From Epiperipatus broadwayi (Eukaryota > Onychophora > Udeonychophora > Euonychophora > Peripatidae), in the NCBI GenBank assembly GCA_028023455.1, contig JAQFVV010006216.1, positions 4,420,877-4,484,876 of the forward strand: a stretch of DNA of 64,000 bases, given 5' to 3'. Both the position numbers and the translations under genes were made by a program. Below, in pieces: positions 1 to 9,975 of the stretch. The notes under the pieces are model-generated. The model was not told the origin of the DNA and did not search any database. It saw only the letters and a program-made list of their open reading frames with translations. Positions within the stretch are counted from its first letter, which is position 1, and every line of letters starts with the position of its first letter.

Positions 1-304
1 TAAATCAGTCAACTTCAGAAAAAAAATTCAACTTATTTTAAAAGAAAAAAAACCCCAATTGTACTAATTTTCTAAAAACATATGCTAGGTTTATTTTTCT
101 TTTATTTTATATTTGCTATAAGTCGATTGTTTGAATCTTAATAAATACAGTATTTTTAATAATCTAATAGTGCCCCCCCCCCTTCCCGTTCGTGTAGAAA
201 GAAACTCATTAACATTTATTTTAAATACACAATGTTTTTCTTTTTAAACTTTTCTGCATTTTAAAATGTTTTTCTTTTGACTTGAAATAACTTGAGTGTA
301 AACA

Positions 305-396
305 ACATGTTTATTAATGAAGTTAGAAAATCAATAACTATTTTTACATATGTTGTTTATTAACGAAGTTAGAAAATCAATAACTATTTTTACATA
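305..396. repeat. Two-copy tandem repeat, 46-bp period
   Basis: A stretch beginning with TGTTTATTAA and ending TTTTTACATA occurs twice in a row (starts near 308 and 354) with one or two differences. No coding potential is seen. It lies among other foldback and duplicated sequence at the window's left edge. Confidence 0.85.
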
Positions 397-520
397 ATTA
401 TCCAGGTGTTCTAAAAATAATATATCGTAAATAAGAAACATACCCACGCAGTTTAATATTCATATTTAGTGTTTTCCTGAAAGTTTGTGATATTTATATA
501 TTGGAGTATTTCATCATCTA

Positions 521-631
521 ATATATGTGTTAAATGTCTTTAGAAAAATTAAACTTTATTTAAATAATCCAAGTACTGTACATTATATTTAAATAAAGTT
601 TAATTTTTCTAAAGACATTCAACACTTATAT
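521..631. repeat. Perfect hairpin, about 46-bp arms
   Basis: Bases 521-566 are the almost exact reverse complement of 586-631, with a 19-nt loop. The arms contain the motif CTTTAGAAAAATTAAACTTT. Diverged single copies of the same arm sequence occur near 52.04-52.12, 52.38-52.46 and (reverse) 63.89-64.0 kb, so this is one end of a dispersed foldback family and not a unique structure. Confidence 0.85.
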
Positions 632-649
632 ATATGTATACAGTATTAT

Positions 650-959
650 AAACAAATTAAAAATCCTTCTTTTTCTTTTCAAAAACTCTATTTTCTTATC
701 TCAATACTGAACATATGTATATACTGTATATACAGTATTTATATTATACAAAACTCCAACTATTTATCTTCATACAGTCATTTTCAAGGATATCTCTCTC
801 CCACTGCTATGTTTTATTACTCTTTCTTTTACATTATTTAATTACAAATCAACGTTGAAACGTTTGAGTTTTGTATTATATAAATATATATACTGTATAT
901 GTTCAGTATTGAGATAAGAAAATGAAGTTTTTGAAAAGAAAAAGGATTTTTAATTTGTT
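650..959. repeat. Inverted repeat, about 95-105-bp arms
   Basis: 650-757 and 866-959 are reverse complements with small indels; shared landmarks are AAATTAAAAATCC and TCTCAATACTGAACATATG. The spacer of about 108 bp is unique. With the adjoining hairpin at 521-631 this gives two nested foldbacks in 450 bp, consistent with a MITE-like or foldback element. No transposase is visible. Confidence 0.8.
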
Positions 960-1536
960 GATATTATTGTAGAACATATATATGTATTTCAAAAGAAAAA
1001 GTGGATGAACATTAGCTGTGTTATTATTATATATGATGTATTATAGATTCAGTAATTATAGATATTTTAAGTGTTTTATGAATAAAATATTGTATGAGTA
1101 AACAATTACAGCAAAGTCATTACCTGTATACATATTACAATAATATACTTTTGCTTTTGGATAAAATGAATTTAATATAGCTATCTCTGACATCATCAGT
1201 GACACAAAATTCAAGATGGCTGCCAAAATTTTTTTATTTTTCCCGATCGTTATAGCGAATAATCGATTGTACATCGAAGTAGTGGGTACTAATTGATGAT
1301 GATCGCTATTGCGAAATATCACTAAGTAGACAATCGCTAAGTGAGGTAAAGGTGTATATATATAGGAAGTAAATGAAGTTAGTATATAATTTTGAAAAAT
1401 AGTTAAAAGATAAGGTTAAAAATAAAATTAATTAAAAAAAATGAATAAATAAAATTACAATAAAGTAATTAAAATGAAAAAAATACATTAATTTAATAAA
1501 TAAAAGGTTAAAAGTTATATAAATGTAAAATATAGG

Positions 1537-1663
1537 GTATATGAGCATAGACTTTCACATGACCCACCACTCTCCACTCTATTTCATAACACTAATACAC
1601 CGAAACACATATATGTTGAAAAGATAAATAATCACCAATATACATATTTCATGCTAACCAGTA
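1537..1663 (+). repeat. Partial copy of the 31-kb palindrome family
   Basis: The stretch from TATAGGGTATATGAGCA through CATGACCCACCACTCTCCAC to TTTCATGCTAACCAG matches the left arm of the 31.1-kb palindrome (about 31104-31235) with scattered changes. It stops inside the hammerhead motif (reverse orientation), so the catalytic core is not complete here. Confidence 0.75.
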
Positions 1664-1806
1664 AAGTAAAAAATATATGCAATATAAAGATTTAGAAAAA
1701 AATTAAAAAACAATAAGGTTAATACTTATAAAATTATTAAAAAATTATTTATGTATATTTATTGAGTTTATTAAAAAATAATTGTATTATGTATAATATA
1801 TTATGA

Positions 1807-1960
1807 AGCGATTGCGGACTTCCAATTAAAGCTATGTTTTAAACCAATTCCCAAACATCAATTATTAAAGAAATGGAATGATGCCACTTATTCCTTTAGC
1901 TTCATTGATATTTTAGTTAATTGACATTATAAATAAGAGAGTGAAGTCTATCGATTAGTT
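1807..1960. repeat. Left member of a 150-bp inverted repeat pair (partner 5325-5480)
   Basis: Read in reverse complement, 5325-5480 matches this block with about 20% differences. Shared landmarks are CCAATTAAAGCTA, AGAAATGGAATG, TCCTTTAGCTTCAT and ATAAATAAGA. The pair encloses the Gypsy remnant and the inserted RTE copy, so it may be the terminal inverted repeats of an older DNA element or MITE into which they jumped. Confidence 0.6.
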
Positions 1961-2013
1961 TGATTTATATACAGCATAAATAAACTAAAATTATTACTTA
2001 ATTATTTAAAACA

Positions 2014-2194
2014 TGTTATATCTCACCTTGCTTTCAAATAATGAAATAATCCAGATTCTATCTTATCTTGATCGCATTGGGCATTATCGCCAAGGGATCA
2101 ATGGATATACCAATAGATAACATATATCCAATAGTAATAACAGGCTGATGGATCTGATCAAGTCCAATATTTGAAGGCAAAGTGAGATATAATA
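2014..2194 (+). repeat. 5' LTR of a small Gypsy-like element
   Basis: Starts TGTTATATCTCACCTTG and is matched by a second copy at 3990, directly after a purine-rich tract. The LTR is short (about 181 bp), and its own ends are inverted copies of each other over about 25 bp (TATTTGAAGGCAAAGTGAGA at the right end). The right border is set by that inverted repeat, not by a clear CA dinucleotide, so it is approximate. Confidence 0.6.
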
Positions 2195-2229
2195 TTCCTT
2201 CCCCAGGCTAAATTATGATAAACATGACA

Positions 2230-3975
2230 GTTGACAAAATCACATTTTTTTTTCTTTCATGGCTGAAACAAAGTTTAAAATGACAAATCTTGCCCTTGTA
2301 GGTTGTTAGCTCTTTTGTCATTAAATCTCAAAAAATTAACAGCATGTCAATAAAAATTTAAAAAATCAAATGTGAGTAGTTACCCACTAATTATTAAAGA
2401 AGAGTCTTTTTCTCCTCTCATGGCAAAAAAAAAGAGAGAAAAAAACCCCAAATGGCTAAAATTGGCTTCTTAAAAGAATTCAACTTGGCCAAACCAGAAA
2501 ATTAGCCAACTATGCAGGAATCAAATCAAAAAGATTAAATTCAAATTAGTCACACTGGTCTCAATCATTGGGTCTCAGACATACAAGATTTTATAAGCAC
2601 AAGTAACACCTGTGCTTTCAGCTAATCTTGATTTTGACAAAGCTTTATCTCTATTGAAAAACTTTTTCTGCCCAAAACCCTTCATGACAATGCAGATATC
2701 ACTTCAACGTCTGTACCGAAGGGGGGGGGGAAAGGAAGAGAATTTGCTGTTAAACTTAGGAAGCTAGCTTTGAAATGCAATTTTAAAGGCTTCCTCAATG
2801 AAGCTCTAAGAGTATGTTTCATTGATGGAATGACAGATCACAACCTTAGAGTCAGGCTGTTGATGTACTGATATCATAAGTGACTAGCTGAGTCCACAAT
2901 GAGTTAGACCACTTCATTAAATAGAAGAAGTCCAAGTATTAAAGCTATAGATAGGACAAGCAGATCGTTTAAAAAATTTCCTGATCAGAAAAAGCTTATA
3001 GGATCTACTATTGATAATATTATTAAAATTTGTTATAGATATGACAAAAAAAACATGCTCATACCAAATATCCACACCAGTACACAGTACGTAGATATTG
3101 CATGTTGGTCACACAGAAGCTGCTTGTTTTAAAAGAGAACTAGTTACTAATGACAGTAATGACAGAATGGAAGAATAACATCAAAGGCATTAATTCAGTT
3201 TTCAAACACAAAATTATTATTAATGATACACCAATAACAGTGGAACTGGACTCTGAGTCTAGTGTTCATTGTGTCAAAAAATATTTAAACTATCAATAGA
3301 AAAACTAATTATCCCTTGCATCCTAACAGGAAAGTGATTATTTATTATCAAGACAATCAAATATCACTCTTGGGTCAAACAAGACTTAAAGTTACTATGC
3401 CTAATTAAACTATTTATTTGCCTCTGGTTGCATCATTAGGTGAATATAGAAATAATATTGCTGGTTCAATCACTTAGACTTTGCAGTGACTAAAGTGAAC
3501 CAGATCATAAAAGTAAATTTAAAAAAGTCTATCCAGAAGTGGTTATTAATAAACCAGGTTTAAAACCTAAAATAAGTCATGGAAGTAAAAGTGCAAAAAA
3601 GTGAACATGTGCTCCTAGACCTATGGAACCACCAAATGGGTTCCAGCAGTTGTGATCAAAGTGAAATGATCACAAATAGTTGTACTTCAAACTGCAGATG
3701 GATAGCAGCATCACAAATACAGAAAACACCTAAAATTGAATCAGCCCAGTGAAGAGTCAACAGCCATCAATGAAGAAACACCATCCAACAGTGATGAGTT
3801 ACTAGCCAGCAGTGATGAGTTAAAATTAAGTTTCCAGAGCTACAAATGAAGACACTGGACCTGCTAATGAAGACACTGGACCTGCTAATGAAGTCACTGA
3901 ACCTGATAAAGCCAGAAAGCAATAAAGACATTCACCAAAGAATTTAGATGACCATGTTCTCCAGGAAAAATTTAA
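2230..3975 (+). pseudogene. Ty3/Gypsy gag-pol remnant with internal deletion
   Basis: Decayed plus-strand coding sequence in several frames. Near 2815-2860 it reads FIDGMTDHNLRVRLL, resembling a capsid-domain segment. Around 3020-3140 there are traces of a CCHC zinc knuckle across a frame change. At 3200-3290 is a retropepsin-like segment (IINDTPITVELDSESSV, active DTG/DSG degraded to DSES), followed near 3365-3430 by LGQTRLKVTMPN and TIYLPLV, typical of the protease. Reverse transcriptase, RNase H and most of integrase are missing. The frame resumes near 3620-3740 with the integrase C-terminal type segment (KWVPAVVIK, VVLQTADG). A 21-bp unit (GACACTGGACCTGCTAATGA) is repeated near 3850-3890. 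Clade resembles K02A2.6/Mag-type pol; confidence in the clade is low. Confidence 0.65.
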
Positions 3976-3977
3976 CC

Positions 3978-4062
3978 AGGGGAAAGAAATGTTATATCTC
4001 ATCTTGTCTTCAAATAATGGACTAGCCTAGATTCTATATCTTGATTGCATTGAGTATTCATA
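3978..4062 (+). repeat. Polypurine tract and truncated 3' LTR of the small Gypsy element
   Basis: The purine run GGGGAAAGAAA immediately precedes TGTTATATCTCATCTTG (LTR start at 3990), which parallels the 5' LTR for about 75 bp. The copy is then cut off where the RTE 3' end begins. This pairing of tract and LTR is what identifies 2014-4062 as one LTR element. Confidence 0.6.
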
Positions 4063-4079
4063 GCTACAAACCAATATAT

Positions 4080-5160
4080 ATACAGATAGATCATCATCAA
4101 CCATTATCAATCCACTACAGGATGAAGATCTCTCCAAGTTCAATCCATCTTTTGCTATCTTTAGCTTCTCTTCTCCACATCACCCCTGCACACTTTCTTA
4201 TTTCATTCATCCATCTCACATGTGGTCTCTTTCTGGGTCTTTTACAATCTCTTGGAATCCAGTTTAAAATTTCAATTGTCCATCTGTTATCATCTCTTCT
4301 AACAATATGTCCAGCCCAACTCCACTTCAGTCTTTTAATTTTTTCAATGAGGTCAGTAACACCTGTTTGTTCTCTTACCCATATATTCGTGTATTCAATT
4401 TTTTCTTGCTACTCTCAACATGCATCCCTCCATACTTCTTTGAGTGGTCTGAAGTCACTATATTGCTTTTCTATTAAGTGTCCAAGTCTCAGATCCATAA
4501 GTAAGAAATGGTAAAACACATTTACTAAAAATCTTCAATTTCAATCACATAGGCATATTTCCTTTTAGTATCAAGTTATTTTTAACAAAAGCACTCCAGC
4601 CAAGTTTAATTCTATGATTAATTTCGTTCATTATGTTTCCATCTGTATTAATAATCTGATCAAGGTATTTGTAACTGTTAACTTTTCTTCTAACTCATCA
4701 TAATCTATCTTTATTTTCATATTTTGAGAAAATCCATTAAACATCACTTTAGTCTTTTTAACATTTATCTTTAGTCCTACTTTCGTCTGATAACTCCTGT
4801 AAGATTTCCTGCAGCTCTAAAGCATTATTTGCAAAAACAACAACATCATCTTCAAAATCTAAATGACTTAAATAATCTCCATTTACTTTCACTCCTTTAG
4901 CTTCCCATTTTAATCCACAAAATACTTCTTGCAGCACTGCTATAAAAAGTTTTGGAAATTTGGAGACACTGTCTTACAACCTTCTTAATATTGACTTTCC
5001 CAGTATCATTATGTAATCTAATTGTTGCTGTTGCATTTTTATATATATTCTTCAAAATATGACAATATCCTTGATCTACACCTTGAATATCCAATGCTTT
5101 AATCTCTGAAGAAATGTTTATAGAATCAAATGCATCATATGGCAAGAATGAGCCAAGAGA
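4080..5160 (-). pseudogene. RTE-like LINE, 3' half (copy A)
   Basis: Minus-strand remnant colinear with the 3' part of the copy at 60.3-63.3 kb. Near 5145-4900 it reads NIYKNATATIRLHNDTGKV, part of the reverse transcriptase. The catalytic box region at about 4865-4845 reads LSHLDFEDDVVV, so the DD pair is intact in this copy. C-terminal landmarks (FLTYGSETWTLN; the region equivalent to KRLKWNWCG) follow with stops and frame changes. The 3' end near 4080 shows a short TGATGATGAT run, as often seen at RTE 3' ends. The copy is 5' truncated and is inserted in the Gypsy 3' LTR. Confidence 0.8.
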
Positions 5161-5324
5161 TGATGATACTCACTAAATCTGATTGCTATCATTATGGAGA
5201 GGGATAGTCAATACATTTGGAGGTAATGTTGGACAACAACTGTCAAAGCTGAACAACAGTATATAGGCTGCCTACAATGTGGCTAAGCAATGAGGCAAGT
5301 TCACATTAAAAACTTCTAAACATA

Positions 5325-5480
5325 AACCAGACATGAGATTTCACAGTCTTATTTATAAAAATTTCAATGAATTATGTTTATGAAGCTAAAGGACTGGGTG
5401 ATAACATTCCATTTCTCTAATAATTTATTGAAATTTGAGAACTGGTTTAAATGTAGCTTTAATTTGGGAATAGCAATTGT
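5325..5480. repeat. Right member of the 150-bp inverted repeat pair (partner 1807-1960)
   Basis: Reverse complement of 1807-1960 with about 20% divergence. The stretch 5160-5325 between the RTE copy and this repeat shows no recognisable coding or repeat content. Confidence 0.6.
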
Positions 5481-6253
5481 TTTTGTTTTAATTATGTATC
5501 ATTTGGCTATGATTATTTATAGTTAAATATGTTATATAGATATATAGAGTATTATAGATAATATATTACATATTTAATTATATATGTAGTTGTATGTGGT
5601 CATATATGTTTGAATTTTATAGTTCTGATGAATCATACTGACCAATCGAAATTGTAAGAAAATATTATCAAAAAATAAAATTTATTAAATGCTACTATAT
5701 AAAAATAAACAATCAATGTGAAAACAGTCAAAAAATGAAAGAAAAATTATAATTTCATGTTGTTTGAAATATATTTAAAAAAATTAAGCCTATGCCAATT
5801 TAATATGGAACACCGATTCTTTGTAAATTTTTGCAGCAAAATTCCTTTTGATATTTGATAAATTTTATATATTTGGTTATGCTTTCTCTAAGCATCATAT
5901 ATAATTTTTTGCTTGTAGCAGTGAATAAAAAAACGTTGGCACATGGCATATCTAGTATCAACATGTAATTAAATAAAAGTTTAGATTAAAATAAAATTTA
6001 CAATATCATTAAGCACAGTTAATTATTCCTTTCCCTCTTTTCTTTTTCTATATATAGCTAAAAGTATTTCTGAGTAGTTTTATGCTTGCTTGCAGCCTTA
6101 TCAGCTGGCATGAATGAAGTATTGAAAACAAAAATATTTTTTCTTGAGAAGCATTCCATTAGAATAATAATAAACATAAATTTGAAATGTAATATTTACT
6201 CCACAGCACTCTCTGTATATTTCATTGAATTTTGCCTTGTATGGCAAAATGGA
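5481..6253. other. Unassigned AT-rich intergenic stretch
   Basis: No open frame with protein character, no clear repeat and no RNA gene are visible. There are short A/T runs and a low-complexity TATATAGATATATAG segment near 5530-5590. Confidence 0.5.
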
Positions 6254-6712
6254 CTATATTTCTGATGGCCATTTCCATTCATCATTTCAGTATCATCCAT
6301 GATTTTATGCATAAATATTTTCAAATAAATTTACTCAAAATTTGAAAATTGACATAAAATAGGGAACAAAAAAAAAAAGACCATGAAGAATTTAGTGCAT
6401 CAACCTGGCTAAATTATCTTTTTCTTTGAGATACTTAAAGTAGAATATTTATTATGCATATTTAGAGAAAATTCTTAAATGAATTATATTTCTGATAGCC
6501 ATTTCCATTCATCATTTCAGTATCATCCATGATTTCATGCATAAATATTTTCAAATACATTTACTCGAAATTTGAAAATTGAGATAAAATAGGGAACAAA
6601 AAAAAAAAAAACATGAAGAATTTAGCACATCAACCTGGCTAAATTATCTTCTCCTTTGAGATAATTAAAAATAGAATATTTATTATGCATACCTAGAGGA
6701 AAGTCTTACAAC
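6254..6712. repeat. Tandem duplication, 230-bp period
   Basis: Unit 1 (about 6254-6483) and unit 2 (about 6484-6712) both begin TATATTTCTGAT and share CCATTTCCATTCATCATTTC, an A-run after AGGGAAC, and ATCAACCTGGCTAAATTATC. They differ by a few percent and by A-tract length. No coding potential. The duplication appears fairly recent relative to neighbouring repeats. Confidence 0.85.
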
Positions 6713-7264
6713 AATTTACTTAAAAAAAAAAATTATAGTATTAAAATACACATTTTTCTTCTTTTGTTTCTTTTCCAATAGAAATTTTTAAAAAATAGGC
6801 TGGTTCTAATATAAGCAATCAATTTTAAAACATAATTCAAAAATAATAATTATTATTAACAAAAATTTCAAGATAAAAAATCTTGAAATATTTAAATACT
6901 TTTTTAAAAAATGTAATTTTTCATTAAATCTATTTTTATTTAATTAATTAGTTATTTCATCCTTTAAAGAAAAATTTGTTACATTTTATATATAAATTGA
7001 TTATAGAGCAATAATAATTTCATGCTGGTGAGTTAATGTACACATATCTACACAGTAAACAATCATCTTTGGAATAAAAGAATAGCTTTATTATATATGC
7101 ATCTTATTTATATAAACTAGGCTACGTAATAATATTTCTGTAGTATAATTCTCTCTATATCACTCTCATATAAAGTAGGAACTGTTTTCTATCCATTTCT
7201 AACACCTTACGAAGATGCATAACCATAAACATATGATCAAAAACGTGAAAAAAATGTATGATTG

Positions 7265-7316
7265 CTATGAATGCACACTTCATGCTGAACCAGCATTCAT
7301 CAGTTGGTCCAGATCA
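7265..7316 (-). ncRNA. Hammerhead-like core, inverted unit (GAAA changed to GAAG)
   Basis: Read on minus: GATCTGGACCAA, then CTGATGA, a 6-bp stem II (ATGCTG/CAGCAT, GTT loop), then GAAG where GAAA is expected. The 3' strand of stem I (TTGG...GATC) is replaced by unrelated bases. Probably inactive. Confidence 0.6.
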
Positions 7317-7685
7317 CAATCTCTTACACATATCTTTATCATTGTTCAATATACATAGATAGCAAATTACTACAGTTTAATTGATGTGTCAAACTTGGTG
7401 TCCTCACAACTTTGACATAAATCACTTAATGGAAATATATTAATAATTTTTATTAGTCATTCATCAGATTAGAGATAATCCACTTAATGAATAACATTTT
7501 TGTAGTATAATTCTCACTACATCACTTTCATGCAAGATAGGAACTAGTTTCTATATATTTTCAACACCTTCTGGAGTGGTGTAATCATAAATATACAACC
7601 AAGGACATGTGACACATCAATAAAACTGTAGTAATTGTCTATCAATATGTAATGAACAATGATAAAGTTATATGTAAGAGATTCT

Positions 7686-7740
7686 GATCTGGACAAACTG
7701 ATGAGTGCTGGTTCAGGATGAATGTGCATCTTGGGAATCA
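7686..7740 (+). ncRNA. Degenerate hammerhead core
   Basis: GATCTGGACAAA, CTGATGA, a weakened stem II (GTGCTG GTT CAGGAT), then GAAT in place of GAAA. The 3' side keeps TTGGGAATC. Loss of the invariant third A and the stem mismatches suggest it is dead. Confidence 0.55.
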
Positions 7741-7750
7741 TACATCTTTT

Positions 7751-7800
7751 ATCTGGACTGATGAGTGCTGGTTCAGGATGAAATGTGCATCTTAGGAATC
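7751..7800 (+). ncRNA. Duplicated hammerhead core lacking half of stem I
   Basis: A local duplicate of the preceding core. CTGATGA and GAAA are both present and the downstream spacing is kept (T, four bases, A, TC), but the CCAA strand of stem I is deleted and stem II has mismatches. Likely a relic. Confidence 0.5.
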
Positions 7801-8103
7801 ATATATCTTTTTCACATATCTTTGGTCCATATGTTTGTGATTACACATCTCCACAAGGTATTGAAAGCAAATAGAAATCAGTCCCTACCTTGCATCAGTG
7901 ATGTAGTGAGAATTATACTACAGAAATATTATTCATTAAGTAGATAATATCTAGTCTAATGAATGATTAATAAAAAATTATTAATATATTTCCATTAAAT
8001 GATTTATGTCAAAGTTGTGAGAGTAGTAAGTTTGACACCTCAATTAAACTGTAGTAATTGGCTATTTATATATTCTTATCTAAAGATATTTGTAAGAGAT
8101 TGT

Positions 8104-8157
8104 GATCTGGACCAACTGATGAATGCTGGTTCAGCTGAAATATACATCTTGGAGATC
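8104..8157 (+). ncRNA. Hammerhead ribozyme, type I-like with minimal helix III
   Basis: Ordered elements: GATC (8104-8107), TGGA bulge, CCAA (8112-8115), CTGATGA (8116-8122), a stem II hairpin of about 4-5 bp closed by GTT, GAAA (8137-8140), T, a 4-nt loop ATAC, A, then TC with predicted cleavage after 8148. TTGG, one base and GATC follow, pairing with CCAA and the first GATC. Every invariant core base of the hammerhead is present. Helix III is only one or two base pairs, as in ribozymes of Penelope elements and retrozymes. Stem II has lost one A/T relative to its sisters. Fold and activity are untested. Confidence 0.75.
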
Positions 8158-8178
8158 TTTTTCCATTTCTTTGGTCAT

Positions 8179-8222
8179 AACTGATGAATGCTGGTTCAGC
8201 TGAAATATACATCTTGGAGATC
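8179..8222 (+). ncRNA. Direct duplicate of the 8104 ribozyme core
   Basis: An exact 64-66-bp duplication copies CTGATGA through TTGGAGATC, but the upstream flank is now CATAA, so the 5' strand of stem I is absent. The core is intact, but the ribozyme probably cannot fold alone. Confidence 0.55.
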
Positions 8223-8498
8223 TTTTTCCATTTCTTTGGTCATATATTTGTGATTACACCTCTCCACAGGGTGTTGAAAGCAGATAGAAATACGAGTCCC
8301 TACCTTACGCGCGAGTGATGTAATGAGAATTATACTACTGAAATATTATTCATTACATGAATAATTTCTAGTCTAATGAATGACTAATAAAAAGTATTAA
8401 TATATTTCCATTAAATGTTTTGTTAAAGTTGTGAGGGCAATAAGTTTGACATGGTTCAATTAAATTGTAGTATGATAAAAATACGTGTAAGAGATTGT

Positions 8499-8551
8499 GA
8501 TCTGGATTAATGATGACTGCTGGTTCAGCATAAAATATGTATCTTGGGGAT
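8499..8551 (+). ncRNA. Mutated hammerhead core of third unit
   Basis: GATCTGGATTA, then ATGATGA (the invariant first C lost), a good stem II (CTGCTG GTT CAGCAT region), AAAA for GAAA, and a downstream TCTTGGGGATC matching the stem I strand. Two invariant bases are changed, so it is probably inactive. Confidence 0.5.
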
Positions 8552-8999
8552 CATACATCTTTTTCATGTTTTTCGTCATATGTTTATGATTATATCCCTA
8601 CACAAGATGTTGAAAGTGGACAGAAACCAGTCCTTATCTTGTTCAAGAGTAATGTAGTGAAAATTACACTACAGAAATATTATTCATTAAGTGGGTAATT
8701 TCTAATCTAATAAAAATTATTAATAAGTTATGTAATCTATGCAAATTTATTCTGTTTAAATCAATATATTATACCTATTTTTTACATGCTTGGCTCTTCT
8801 ACTAAAAGCATTTAAATTGTGTTGACTGGTTTCTGTTCCTTTTTGCAATCCACAATCAATGTTAATTCTGATGAAGATTATTTTCTTTTTCTTTACTTAA
8901 ATACTTGCATGTGCTAGCCCTATCGATAGCTTAACTTCAAACTAAAATTAGCATTAATGATGGCCATTTCAATACAGATTTTATCTTATACATTTTCAT

Positions 9000-9245
9000 T
9001 TTAACCATTTAATAATTTTTATTAGTCCTTCATTAGCCTAGAGATTATCCAATAATGAATAATATTTCTGTAGTGTAATTTTCACTACACCATTCTCACT
9101 GGTTTCTATTTGCTTTTAACATCTTGTGGAGGGATGTAATCATAAACATATGACCAAAGACATGTGAAAAAGATCTATGATCCACAAGATGCACATTTCA
9201 TACTGAACTAGAACTCGTCAGTTAGCCGAGACTACAATCTCATAC
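9000..9245 (-). repeat. Inverted partial retrozyme-like unit
   Basis: The reverse complement carries the same landmark order as the 7.1-8.7 kb array (ribozyme core, then the GTTGAAAG-type and GATGTAGTG-type segments, then AATATTATTCATTA). It is about 245 bp long, the same length as a unit without its last third. Confidence 0.75.
9179..9237 (-). ncRNA. Hammerhead core with CTGACGA variant
   Basis: On minus: CTGACGA (a permitted form of the CUGANGA box), a hairpin ending CAGTAT, GAAA, T, GTGC, A, TC, then TTGTGGATC. Box, GAAA and cleavage triplet are all conserved, but the 5' stem I strand (GGCTAA) pairs poorly. Confidence 0.5.
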
Positions 9246-9879
9246 ATATTTTTAACCAGTCTCATTTCCATATTATTTTTTTAATTAAAATTAACTTGAA
9301 ATAATGAGATTTTAAACCTGCATAATAAAAAAAACAAAACAAACATCTTTCCAAAAAAAAAGAAAGCACTTAAAATTGCAGCCAAACAGCAAAATAATTC
9401 ATCTATTACTAACATATAGTAAATGATTATAATAATAAAATATTTTTGTTGCAAAAAGCTGATTAACTTTTTTATTATTTTTTTTTAAAAAAAGACCTCA
9501 ATTTTATTTAAAGCACTGACAAAGGGAGAAATTGCATTTGTTAAAATAATTTTATTAGAAAATGAAATAACAATTACTATTCAAAGGATGTGCTCTTGAA
9601 TAGCTTATATAAAATATAGTCAACATTTTAAAGAAGCAAACTTCATAAGATATTTCTCATCATATATTGGCTATAAAACTTTAAATATTATCCCCCCCCC
9701 CCTTTTCAAAACTAATATCCTTTCTTGAATATTATAAGGTATATAATTTTATATTTCATTTTAATATTCTTATATTCCCAATATTTACACAAACACAGAG
9801 TTGAAACTTTTACACAAAAATAAACAATAACATAAAAAAAAAAAACTAAATATAAATTGAAAATTATATTTATCTATAG
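9246..9879. other. Unassigned AT-rich stretch
   Basis: No gene recognised. It contains a ten-C run near 9692-9702 and several A-tracts. Confidence 0.4.
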
Positions 9880-9975
9880 ACAAATGAGTGGTATAGTGAA
9901 AATTGTACTATAAAAATATTATTCATTATTGGATAATCTCTAGTCCAATGAATGACTAATAAAAATTATTAATAT
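9880..9975 (+). repeat. Short fragment of the retrozyme-like unit
   Basis: GTGGTATAGTGAAAATTGTAC, AATATTATTCATTA, GATAATCTCTAGTC and AATGAATGACTAATAAAAATT match the middle of the 7-9 kb units. There is no ribozyme core. Confidence 0.7.

Larger units (their letters stand above)
7082..8735. mobile_element. Retrozyme-like array: tandem repeats with hammerhead cores
   Basis: Head-to-tail units of about 330-420 bp. Landmarks in order are the ribozyme core, ACATCTTTTTC, TGTTTATGATTACA, GTTGAAAGCAGATAGAAA, GATGTAGTGAGAATTATAC, AATATTATTCATTA, AATGAATGACTAATAAAA and AAAGTTGTGAGG. Plus-strand units start near 7686, 8104 and 8499; an inverted unit lies at 7082-7440, and 7440-7680 is a chimera. Two local duplications (about 60-66 bp, at 7690-7800 and 8115-8245) repeat the ribozyme itself. 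Animal retrozymes are known as non-autonomous tandem elements of this size with type I hammerheads of minimal helix III. Assignment to that class is inference from the motif and the unit size. Confidence 0.7.

Noticed and set aside
4041-4514. 157-codon plus-strand open frame
   Set aside because: Antisense shadow of the C-terminal region of RTE copy A.
7082-8735. CRISPR-like array
   Set aside because: Units are hundreds of bases long, without short spacers, in a eukaryotic context, and partly inverted.
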